A program made the position numbers and the translations under genes. Source: Pelargonium tetragonum (Eukaryota > Streptophyta > Magnoliopsida > Geraniales > Geraniaceae). From it: a DNA stretch of 64,000 nucleotides. Position 1 is the first letter of the stretch. Each line of letters begins with the position of its first letter. Positions 23,301 through 34,680 of the stretch are shown here, piece by piece. Under the pieces are notes generated by a model. That model had not been told where the DNA came from and ran no database searches. It saw only the letters and a list, made by a program, of their open reading frames with translations. The stretch is from the NCBI GenBank assembly GCA_036897445.1, contig JAYMTL010000048.1:1-64000 (forward strand), written 5' to 3'.

Positions 23301-26300
23301 AAATAGAAGCGCTCTTGTGTAGCTAAGAATAGCAGGAGTTAAAAGTTATAAGAACAACAGCCAAAGTAAAGGACCTATTAATAAAAAGGAGCAACTTGAC
23401 CTGGTGAAAGTACTATCCGTCTACAGTCTACAAAAGAGAGTCTGCCTTTCTTCTCTTAAAATTAGGAAGCCCTATACCGCAAGAATTCCAAAAAGTGAAA
23501 TGCGCAAACCCTTCTTCGCTTGAAGTTTATTTACGAAGTGAGTCTTAATCCATTCAAAAAGAAAAAATTTCGTGCTAGCCAAGAAACATAGGAGAAATTG
23601 AAAAGTACACTTATTTTTAAGTTTATGGGTACGCTGAGAAGTAAGTGGTTCCTTTGTAGATATTTTTGGGCATTAAGAAGCTCCTGATATTAGTATATTG
23701 TACAAAAGGCCCTTACTTAAGTCCACTCTATTCAAGGAGTTTCTACAGAAAAGGGACGTTTCATAGAAAAAAATCTAAAGATTCTCTATGAAAATACTTG
23801 TTGATATAAGGAATAGACAAGACTTTTAATGAAAGGGGCTTGATTTGCGAAGTCTAAAAATTTTAAGAAAAAAGAACATTTCCGAGTAATTTCAGAGAAT
23901 CGGGGGGTACTAAAGAGTATATAGAATTTTTGTCATTAAACTCCAGTTTGTTATATAATTTACGAGGTTTATATGTATTCCTAAGAAAGACTTAGAAAAT
24001 CGCGAGCTCTTTTTTAGTGTACTAAAGTGCTAAGGATTTCCTTTACGGAGTTCTTGATTATGAATATATTAGGTCTATAACGCCTATTCTGGGAATTTAT
24101 CCAATATTTTCTTTATAAAGTGTAGTAGAATTTCAATCTTAGGGGTATCCTGAAATACTGAAATATAGAAATTGGCAAAGGAGATTCGATGTTAAGCTGA
24201 ATTCTGGGTTTAACTCGCTTTTTATTTATTAAGTTAAGAAAGCCTTGTTCTCTTCAACTTATTATATAGGATTGCGTAGCTTTTAGGACCCTTTAAAAAA
24301 GAAGTAGATTACAAATTATTAGGTATTGTTTTCGTAGGATAACTCAAAGTTTTGGGGTTTGCCTTTTGTTAGCCTCCCGTTAGATATAGACTAAAAATTG
24401 ATAAGTGCACTCCTTAGAGCTTTTACTTGTAAACCCCTCGGACTACTCTTGTTTTCTTTCTAGTCTCTATTTCAGATTTAAGAAGCTTGTGGAAAACCTA
24501 CTCCCTTCTCCCATACCCCAAGGACAGAAAGCGGATTTTTCGCAAAAAGGTAAATTCCCGAAGAATTCCTATAATAACGGATTTAATGGGCCCGGAAAAG
24601 CCTTATGTATCTTTCTGGAGATAATTGAATCCTATACTATATAGCGGATTTGTTCTCGCACTTAACTTAATATAAGTAAAAGCACTCAAGAGGATCCTAC
24701 AATTAGACTCTAATTAAAGTTCAATTTTCTTGTATAATTAAGTGGAAGTCCCGACGATTACTTAATATTTATATTAGATTCTAGTTGTATTTCTAGCCCT
24801 ATGCTATGAAACTTAAGTCTATAACAGGTGTCCCGTAGCTTTCAACAAGGAGGAGTTTTCCTTTTCTATACTGGATTCTGCTACATACAAATTATTTGGA
24901 GTTAGAATTAACCCCCTTGTCAAACTTATACCTAGTAACGCCCGCTCAGTCGAGTAAAGTCTATTAGTGTTTATCTTAGTAGTCTAAGGGAGCGTACCGA
25001 CTTTTACAAAGCTTCAACAATCTCTTTAAGAAATTGCGGAAATTTAGTACTGGAAAAAGAGCCTCTTAGCGAAGTATATTTAACCTTATCCTCAATAACA
25101 GAGTTATTGAGCCTGTAAAATCATTAATGAAAAGTTGTTCTTTGAAAACCTTAATTACCGGTCATTTTTTAAAAAGAAACCGGATTGCCCCAGGTCTCCT
25201 GGATTTAGTATTCACTGGGACTCCCTAGAGCTTTCTGAAAAAGCATCAAGTAGCTCTCAGTCTTGTAATAAAGCATAACATAATTAGTATAAAAGGGCCC
25301 GGCGGAAATAGGTATATCCACGCCGGTTTGCTAGTATAAGTTACAGCCAAAGGAGGAATCTCCTTGTATTAGAGTTAACGCCCTCCAAAAGTTCTGTACA
25401 CGCAACGCAGGGCTTAGCGAATACCAAACTCAGAATTATACTAATACTCTAGTGATTGACACAAATCTGATCCACTAAGGAAATCCCTGACAAAAACTTG
25501 ACTACCCGGGGATCCTCCTCTAGACCTTTCCCTTTAGGTTACTAGAAAGAAAAATCGAAAAAGCTTCGCATTTAAGTAGTAGAACAGGCACGGTTTTAGA
25601 TTACAGCTTCATACAAGCAAATTTTTTATAGTACAATATTTACCTTATACCGGGGAAATGCCGCCTTGATAGAGATCTGAAACAAGGAGTTTCCTAGTAC
25701 CTTCATAACCTTACAAATGTTACAGAAAGTGAGGTTTTATAAAGTTTACTTTGATGGATCTTTTATCTATTCTTTAGTGTTGTTGCGTTCAGATGGATAT
25801 ATCTCTTAGTCGAGGTTATTATCTAATGTGAAAGAATAAGCGCGTTGCTGCGGACTATTAGTTATCCTGCAAAGTCTAAAAATTCTCTTATGGATATAGT
25901 AAAAGGGATTTCTTTTTATTTACAGTTATATTGTAAGGGTTCCCCTGCCAATCGGGCACTCTTCTATGTAATCGTACTCTGTATTCCAATTACAAAAGAT
26001 AGAAATTTCTTTGATGCTTCTAAAAAAGGTTTAGCAATTTCCCTACCCGGACTGACCTTAGATATTAAAATAAGGGCCCCATCATAGTAAAGTAAGCTTG
26101 CTCTATTGCTATAAAGAGACAGAATGGGTGTTAAATACAAGGAAATCTCGTAAAAGTCTTTTTACTGAAATATAAAGTGAAGCAGTGACTCAAAAATTAT
26201 AGATACTAGTAAGCGTAGAAAGTTACACAACCCGAGAATATTACTGATTAGAATCTTTAGACCACTTCTGAGAATACGAGTTTTGCAGGATTCTGTATAC

Positions 26301-27132
26301 CATGTGCCCTTTTTTTATCTTATAGTAAAGGACTAGCAAATAGGGCGGGGAATTCCCGTTATCAAAAGGCTAAAAGCAAGAAACTCTAGTAATTTCGGCG
26401 ACCAAATTGCGTAAAACTTTATAAAAGTGAAACCGAGAGTCAGAATACCCTTCTATAATATAAATATAAAGGACAAGATTTAGAGTGATTATTTCTAAAA
26501 TGTATCGAGTTCCTTTATTTAAAAAGACAAGATTAAGGACTTGTCTCCTATAGAATTAGCTAAGGGGGACCTCTAAGTTACAAATAGAGCTCTACTTCTC
26601 TGCTTTTTTACTTTGTGATACCCTTGTATATTAGCAAAAATCTTAAGTTTTATAAAATCTGGATACTAAAACTGAGTTCAGTCAAGGTAATAATAGAAGG
26701 GCCCCTTATGGACTAGCCGATTCAACTTCTTAAAAGTTCATGACTACCCCCATGGTTTTACTAAAATTTAAAGAAAGATTACAAGCAAATACGAGCTTTA
26801 TGGCTTACACAAACAGAGTTAAAAAGGGCTTCCTGCTTAAGGAACCGAGATTCCTGTGGCTCTTATCGGAAAGATAATCCGGACAAACGTTCAGCTTAAT
26901 CCATGTATTCAGCGGTAAGGAATTTGACGGCTGACTTATAAGGAGATTCCGGGCTTGTACTTTTAGATTTAATACAAACTTTTTAGTTTAGTGAGTCCCA
27001 TAGTACTACTGGAAGTGGAGAAGGCTTGCACACATTTTTACAAAAACTGGGAATTACTTAGCGTTCCCGCGTTTCTAAGCTTTCTTGAGTACTCCTTTTC
27101 TTTATTAAAGGAGTTTGACGTTATTACTGAAC
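20356..27132. other. Decayed AT-rich DNA, no gene
   Basis: No gene or element with two recognisable ends is seen in these 6.8 kb. A small perfect hairpin at 25,091-25,111 is listed separately. CCTTAATTAC at 25,149-25,158 matches the outer ten bases of the transposon-end word but not the rest. If real, it would pair with 27,133 to give a 2.0-kb element, a common size for fungal mariner-like elements, but the evidence is weak. Confidence 0.55.
25091..25111. repeat. Perfect 9-bp hairpin
   Basis: CTCAATAAC, a three-base loop AGA, then GTTATTGAG. The stem is perfect and compact. In a gene-free region it has no neighbour to act on, and a hairpin of this size can arise by chance in 64 kb of AT-rich DNA. 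Confidence 0.6.
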
Positions 27133-27149
27133 GAGGTAATGTAATTAAG
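27133..27149 (+). repeat. Transposon-end word, copy 3 (right type)
   Basis: GAGGTAATGTAATTAAG keeps the 15-base core of the family. It is in right-end orientation and is followed 330 bases later by a left-end copy at 27,480, so the two face away from each other and would bound two separate elements rather than one. Confidence 0.5.
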
Positions 27150-27479
27150 TATAGACTAAAATTCTCTATTAAGATTCAAATTCAGTAGTTAAAGTTAAGA
27201 GTCCGGTTTTTATACTTAGCTATAACTTAGAGAAAAGTTTCCTGGATCTGGATACTATGGAGGTAAAATAATACAAGACCTTACTTAAATAGCGCTTTAA
27301 AAAGCAAGGCTTTTTTCTTTTATTTCTGTGATAACCCTTTATTAGTTAGTAGGGGGCCTCAAAATTGGGCTAAACTAAGTCGAGTTTTACTTAATAAAGT
27401 TCTATCTTCTCGGAAAGTCTGTTGAAGGAAATCCCACTACTAGAGCAGGAACTTGCACATAAATTAGAATACCTACGCT

Positions 27480-27502
27480 CCTTAATTACATTACCTTTCC
27501 TT
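27480..27502 (-). repeat. Transposon-end word, copy 4 (left type)
   Basis: These 23 bases are identical to 17,523-17,545, the longest exact match I found within this family. They should start an element running rightward. A degraded right-end candidate lies at 28,061-28,075. Confidence 0.55.
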
Positions 27503-28075
27503 CCTTAATCATTTATCAAGGGAATGATTTTCAACAAACTACTTGAAGCTTTACATCGTAATTATAATGACTTTTCACAGCGCTCTTTGTCTAGTCCTAA
27601 TGGGTATTCTTTTCCTGTGAGTTATGACCTTACTTTTACAATTAAAAAGTCTTTCTCCTAAAATTGTATATGCTTCCACCGAGTAAAAAAGAGTAAGATA
27701 CTTTATGCACTAATGGAATCCATCAGAAAAGAAAGCCAAGTTTTAATCGCTTTTTGTAATAGCCCAAGAAGCTTTTCAAAAAAATGAATCGACAGGGTTT
27801 TTATCTCAGATCCAATCTGGATTTCCTGCGCGAGAATACTTTGCTATACAACTGCTGCTATAAACTTATAGGCTTTTGTCGGGATAATTAATAAACAAGG
27901 ACCCTCGTGTGCATGCACTTAACTAGGTATAGCTCATAATAAAGTACCAAACTTCATTAATAGCGGAAGGCGCTTTCCGTGTCAAGGTTTAGCTGGTTCA
28001 AAAGGTACTTGACAAAAGTCCTTTCCGTTTCGAAGAATAAAAGGCTCCTGCCTGAATAATGGTAATGATATTAAG
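27480..28075. mobile_element. Possible short non-autonomous element, 0.6 kb
   Basis: A clear left terminal word at 27,480 and GGTAATGATATTAAG at 28,061-28,075, which matches 13 of 15 bases of the right terminal word, would bound a 596-bp element of MITE size. The two mismatches are transversions, which RIP does not cause, so the right end may be a chance resemblance. Nothing recognisable lies inside. Confidence 0.2.
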
Positions 28076-28870
28076 AATTTAGAAAGTAAGCCTTCTCATG
28101 CCGGTGTGTACCTTTCAGCGGAGAACTGATGAAATACAAGTAGGTACTCTACTCGGTTTAGGTGATTTTTTATCCTTCAAACAAACTTCAAAATTATTGC
28201 AATGTGCATAACAAGTTTACTCAAAGGGTAACAAAGAAAAAGCAGTAGTAAAAAGAAAAAAGAATTGGAACTTATGAACCGAGCATTACTATAGCCAATA
28301 GGACCGAATAGTCTTATTCAAAAGCGGGTTGGGTAAAAGGGGCGACATCATCCATACATATTCTAAATTCCAAACCACTTTAACACTGGATTAAACGGGC
28401 TCGAACCCTTGCATGCCAAATTCCTGTAACTGCCTACTTTCTACAGGGACAATATACAAGATGATTCTGAATCTTCTACATAAGTAATAATACTACAGGC
28501 TTTCACTACAATGCAGGACAGCAATATTACTATATGTATTCGCCTCTTTTCATGGCAACACCTTGCCTTTCTTACAAGGATTTCATTCTATTAAGTACCC
28601 TATCTTACGCTTAGTCTAAGAGTTTTTACATGAGCTCGGGGTCCTAAGCGTATACCTCAAAAAGGATTTTCAAGTACTAAAAGTCTAGTGGTTTTGGTAG
28701 CTTTATACTTATAAATCCTGGAATAATCAATCATAGAGTACTACTCATCAAAAACGGGGTAGGAGTTTTACCAACGCAACGGGACTTTATCATAAAAAAG
28801 GCTTCTTTGAAAAGTCAGTTCTTAAAGCTTCTCTCCAGGAAAACTCGGGAAATTTCGCTTCAGATTCTTC

Positions 28871-28894
28871 TAAAGGGTATAGTAAAGGGTATAG
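28871..28894. repeat. 12-bp perfect tandem duplication
   Basis: TAAAGGGTATAG occurs twice back to back without mismatch. The lack of any difference suggests the duplication arose after most of the mutation in this region. Confidence 0.8.
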
Positions 28895-31800
28895 CTTAGT
28901 TATATTCTATTAGGCCTATCTGTTATCAAATTTTCTTAGATTGACTTGATATTTTACTTTTGTTAGTTAGATCATAATAAGCCCTAGTTTATATTTATCC
29001 TTCTAAAAGGGGCCTTTCTTTATATTGAATCCTAAAAAGTTAAAAAGTATAGGTAAAGTCGCTGGATTACTTATTACGTAGTACATAGAAAAAGCTAAAA
29101 CAACAAGAAAGCAGCCTCGGGAGGAGAGCCCCTTTATTATACCTAAGATACTGATTCTAATCACGTATCCGCAGCTTTTATAACTAAATTTTAAGGACAC
29201 TCTATCTTGTAAAAGGCATTTTCTAAATTCTATAAGGGCCCCTCTTTTTAGATTAGAAATTCTTGAGTTTAAATCTGATCCGTTTAGGAAAAGTTCCCTG
29301 TATGGGGGATTCCTGTGTAGACGATTTATTTGAACCCTTTTATTTAATCTAATAATACCACCAAGCATCTAGGAATTTCTTTGGCTTTACTTATCTATTT
29401 GGATACCCCCAAGAATTTTTTTATCTCTTTGTTGAATTTAGGTCATAACTAGCTCACAATTGTGTTAGGAGTTCGCGCTTACCAGAGTATCAACTATGTA
29501 CAAGGCTAAAAAAACGCATTATTATTAGTAGATCTTTCCGTTAAATAGAGCGATATCTACCTTTATTAACAAGGAATTCAAAATTTTTTAGATTGTATAA
29601 TTAATACAGGACTTTATTTATAAGTGGAACTATTTTATTCTAAATTAACCCTATTCCGCATTTCTAAATTCTATATAAGGGATTCCTTATTACTTTGCTT
29701 GTAGAAATCCCTTTTAAGTATCTAACTTGCTTAATTCTGGAATTCTTGGTTTAATTTATTAAGGCATAATAGAGAGGCCGCATTTCTGATAGCTAGACCC
29801 TTAATGAAGACTGGTTTTTAGTACCTTCCTTAGTGGAAAGTTTTCCTTTATTAATTATTTACTGAATTTCTTAATCTTAATTCTGAAGTATGTAGGAGAG
29901 ACAGGAACCGCAGGCCAGCCTAAGTACAAGATATAAGGAAAACAACGTTTATATGTAAAGGTAAGCCTTTAGGCTTGTTATCGCGCACGAAAAGGGCTGT
30001 TAAATAATTAATTGTAGTGGAAACTAGAATCTATATATAGGGTTTTGCTTCTTCTGAATTACAAGGAAAAAACAAAAATGAAAGGGCCTTGAACTTGCGC
30101 ACTCCCGTTAAAGTTTTAATATAGCTTTAAATCTATAGTAAGCGCGGCACCTTACAAAAAACAAAAAAATCTCTTCTTAATCTTAGTACCCATAGCAGGG
30201 AAAAAGTATAAACTCCGGATATCCCCTCTGTAACCTAGAAAAATCTTTAGTACTAGAACAAGTCAAATACAAATCCAGAAAATTTCAATAAACTAAAAAA
30301 ATTTTAATATAAACAAATGTAAAAGTTCCCACTACCAAACTCTTTTAGCTCTCGCTTTCGCTATATAAGGGAGAATTTTCTTTCAAAGTAAATCCGGTTT
30401 TGCTTCTAGATTAACATATGCGAAGTTTTTATGCTTAACAAATTTCTTAGAGGAGCCTCTCTTCATATTTGAGGTTTTAGAATAATTATAGATGTGGGTA
30501 TCCTTCTTTTTACTGAAGTCTACTGACAGGAGTTTTTCCAAATTACCTCGTTTATTTCTAGAAAAAAGGCCCGTCCAGAATTTAGTAGTTTGATCTCCAG
30601 GTTTACTAATTTTCAAGGGGATTTGTTCATTTTCATAGTTATACTAAGTTTTAACGAGTTCATAGATTCCGCTTAGCTTTTTCTAGTCAATTTTGGAGAG
30701 GGATAACCCGTTAATATTAAATACCCTTATATAGTACTAATTAGGAACTCAGTTTCTTCGTAAGCAAAGCATCCTTAACCTTTAATTCGAATTGAAACGA
30801 GGAATACCCCTAAAAAGTTAATCTGAACTTCAGGCCTCCGCAGGAGCTTCCCAGCCCAGACAGAAGGGGTTTTCTCAGTAATAGTATTTCCTTGTGGGTA
30901 TACCTGAGTTTTATCGAAGCTTTACTACATACATAGAACATTCTAGGGTAAATGTAGTTGCGGTTTGAAGTAAAAGGTAAGTATATCTAAAAACTGAAAT
31001 TCTTCTTTAAGAAAACTCACAGTAGGTGTGACCTAAACTTATAAAATAAGTGAAATTCTAAAATCCCGGCTTAAAGCGATAAGTAAAAAAAGGGAATGAA
31101 TTGCTACGAGTGCTGGGTAGTAGAGGAAAAAGAACCCTACCCTGTTTGTGCTTAAGGTAATGGGTTTAAAAATCCAGTAGGGAATCCCCCAAATTTTCGT
31201 TTGTTACAAAACCCTGCAGCAAGTTCTACCCTAAAGAGCGCAGGGCTGTCTGAGATAGTGCTTTAAGAAGGATCCTGTAGTTGTTTATGTAGGCTCTTAT
31301 TATATTAATTAACTGGGTATTACTTTAAGCGGAAACAAAATAACAAGACAAGGCTATACAACCTAGGGAAACTCTCTAAGTATTGATATACGCTCAGAAG
31401 TGTAACCCGACGGAGCATAATCTTTCCTTATTACAGGCCTGCCAGCTGCTAATTTGACTTTATACCCGCGGAGTCCTCCTATAAAATGAAAGGAAACTTC
31501 CTTATTTTAAGAGAATACTATAATCGCATAAAATGCAAGATAACTGAAAAGCTTCCTAAATTGTGAATAGAGATGCTCTAAGCCTATAGAAATCCCAGGG
31601 ATTAATCTTAAGGTTCTCAACTACTCTATTTTATGTTATATAGCCAATACCCGCCCTGTATATGAAGTCAAATTCCAAAACAAGAATTTTGAGCGTCTAC
31701 TTTTATTATAACCCAAGTTGCCAGGGTACTCTTAGTACTTGTACTAAGTAAAAGCATTATCACTTAATTTAACGCGTTGCTTTAATCTAGGGGATTTCCC

Positions 31801-32388
31801 TCCTACTAAACTAATAAGACTTTTTGTTATGCCTAAATGAGTAAAGGACTTTATATAATATAGCTTACAGAAAAACTTTTTTTACAGGGGTCTCCTAAAT
31901 AGGGGTTCTTGGAAACTTATATGATAAATAGATTTTTGGCTTTTAAAACTAGAGAAGCCTGTCCAATTTTTTATTGCACACGGGTATTGTCTACCTTCAT
32001 ACTACGAAATTGAGCTTAGCTTACACTTGGTTAAGAGCTTAAAAAAGGAAGGGTCAGTTCCTAGAGCGCTTTTGTGATTCTCCAAGGCACGGGATGTGGA
32101 AGAGGAAGAACTTAAATAGAATAGTTTTTGATTTTGGGTACAGATTCCCTTGTAAGTAATTAGAATAAAGATTTTTAAAAGGTTCAAATCCGGAGCTTCG
32201 TCTTAAGGTCCCCTGCAAAAGGGATTTCTAACTCGGATTTAAGCGCCCTTTTTACCGGAACTTTAAAAGGGGGTAGAAGTTTACTCCTGCCTTTACAAGG
32301 CACTTTAATGCCTAAGTGGAATTTTCCTTTTTTATAGTTTTACCTTAGTATAAACAACTTTTTGAATCGTCAACAAAACCTTTTGAAC

Positions 32389-32400
32389 CCGCGCGCGCCC
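32389..32400. other. CG-rich cluster in AT-rich DNA
   Basis: CGCGCGCGCCCG-type sequence keeps several CpG dinucleotides within about a dozen bases. This fits mutation directed at CpA rather than CpG, and argues against simple deamination of methylated CpG as the main cause of the AT bias. Confidence 0.5.
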
Positions 32401-34440
32401 GATGACTTTATTATTGTTTTATCTACACGTTAATAAATCTCTTGGACTAGGCAACCATAAAGTTCTTAACAAAAACCTAAGCCACTGCTTAATACCCAAG
32501 CGCTAATTGCTTAGAGTAGATCCTCGCCATAATTCGTAATATAACGGGGCCCTCAAGATACAGATTTCTATATAAGTGATTATCAGCTCTATTTAAAAAA
32601 GAATTTCCCGGGTAAATAAACGGGCTTAGTCTAAATTGTGGGGTGCTCTTACTACTCTCAGATTTTTTCCCGGCTCTAAACTTTAGCTATGCCTCCTCGT
32701 ATTCTTTCTAAAGGAAGCTTTTTCGCTTCAAACTTAAGGCACTTGTTACTCTATTAGTTTTCCAAGCCTGCGGGGGCTCCACTATCAAGAAAAGAACTAA
32801 ACTTTTACATATAGGCTCGTGCTAACAATTAAGTAGTTCTGAGAAAAACAATAGGAGGAGAGTGCCCTACAAAGTTTTGTAAAAAAAAAAAGCTCTATAG
32901 GGATATATAAAATTGTACAAGGGATCCAATGCGCGGGATTCCTTGGCAGTAATAGCGAAGAAAATTCTTAGTTTGAGAATAAAAAGCTTTTGTTCAAATA
33001 GTACCTCTAACAGAGTTCGGGTGTTACAAAAACCCGGGGCTTGTAAATCCTAATTGAGCGACAATTTCATATAAGATTGTGCCAAACGGCCTGCTCTGGA
33101 AACATTCCCTTATAAAATCATTCCCAGCAGAGCTTAAGTTTCCTAAGGTTGGTTCTAAAAATAAGGAGAAAAATTGAATATATTAAGTCAAGAAGTTGAA
33201 CGCTTAATTTAAGGGATATCCGTATTCAAAAATCTCGGCAATTAGCATACTTTAAAGGGTATACTTTATTAGTTCAAAACTAAATCGATATACGAAATCC
33301 TGTAAAGACTCAAAACACCCAATTCATAATATACTTATCTTGGCACTTGACTTATAGAACTCTGCAGTTACTTTATTATAACTTTTAATTCATCAAGGTT
33401 AGAGAATACAAGTAAACCAAAAAGGACCCAATCGAGACACCCTAGAATGTCTAACTCTTTGTGTAACAATAGACACTTATCCAAAAAGCTAAAAGATTCT
33501 CCTTTATCTTTATTTACTTGATCCTGGTTTTAGAGTACTCTATTTCCATTATAGAGGGAGCCCGTATAAAAAAAGAAAGCAATCCCGCGGGTCTTTCGTT
33601 GTCCCTAATAGCAAGGTACATCTTATATTTGTAATCCAGTCAATTTTATAAAGTAAAGGTTAACTTCGTTTTTGGTAGGGACACCCGGTATAGAAATAGC
33701 TGTCAAGAGGAAATCCTTACGCTATCCATAGCGTTAGCTTTAAGCGCTCCTTTTTATAAGTCCTTGTTAGGGTCTTCAAAGGATTAAGAATTTAATTTGT
33801 AAGCCCTTTTTGAGGTTAAGTAAGTGTTTATTTAGTTAAACCCCCACTATGCAGTTTAGGATTGTAAGAAGTCTTTAAATACTTTTTAAAAGGTCTACGC
33901 TTTTACTAATTAAAGAAAATACCCATGTAAGATCTAAGACTCTCTAAAACTCTGTGTGGATATTAAATCCCTTTTTAAGAATCAGAACTCGAGGAGCTCC
34001 TTTTTCTTTTCTAAACGAAATCTTGAGACTTTTAGCAAGGGTTCAAATTGAATAACTCAAAAAAGAGATAAAGGCTTCAAAGGAAAAATCGGAGCTAATT
34101 TGGGAGTTTATAACAAAGTTTCCTTAAAAAGGGGAAAGAAGCCCCATTCCTTTTTAATCTTAAACACTTAAATTCTTACTTTTACTAGAACGCTAATTAA
34201 AATTTTAGTGTTCGACTTGAACCTTTGACACGCGCCCTTTTCTTTCTTTGTTCTACCCCAGTCTTAGTAAACGTCGGAGGCTCCTTACTTAACTTAGATA
34301 TAGAAATAAATATTTAATTGAGCCTATAAAAAAGTGTTCCAATAAAATGAAAAAACAAAGTAACTCCTATAAATTCTAAATAGCACACCAATTCCATCCT
34401 CACAAATTGACTCTACTAGCAAAATATGAAGGGCACTTTA

Positions 34441-34460
34441 ATAGCTCTTTGAAGAGCTAT
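34441..34460. repeat. Perfect 8-bp hairpin
   Basis: ATAGCTCT, loop TTGA, AGAGCTAT. The stem is compact and perfect; no associated gene or run of T typical of a terminator follows it. Confidence 0.6.
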
Positions 34461-34560
34461 AGGATAAAAACTATTTTACATTGGTTTACTAACTATAAAA
34501 TAACTATAACTGCTAATCTTATAACTTTCAAAATTCCGCGATTCCCCACGGATACCCGAA

Positions 34561-34680
34561 TGTAAATAGGATGTATTTGCAATGGCAGGAGTAGGTACAT
34601 TGTTGGATAATACTGTCACCCAGCCATCTACGCAAAAAAGTCCCTGGATCTAGACCCTATCCGAGAGCCGTGTATGAACA
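34561..34680 (+). other. Moderately spared patch
   Basis: Across these two lines I count 8 CpA and 10 TpG against 11 TpA, so the patch is less mutated than its surroundings. One plus-strand frame is open for about 25 codons and reads like ordinary mixed protein sequence (including MAGVGTLLDNTVTQPS), but it matches no family I know. It may be a scrap of coding sequence from a low-copy source. Confidence 0.25.

Noticed and set aside
29003-29368. 121-codon open frame, minus strand
   Set aside because: It has an ATG, but no domain, no coding-like composition and no neighbouring gene or promoter context. It is consistent with chance.
34650-34680. GAGAGCCGTGTA, reminiscent of a conserved group II intron segment
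   Set aside because: The pairing partner expected a short distance downstream (ending CACGGTTC) is absent, and no maturase frame or other intron domain is seen.
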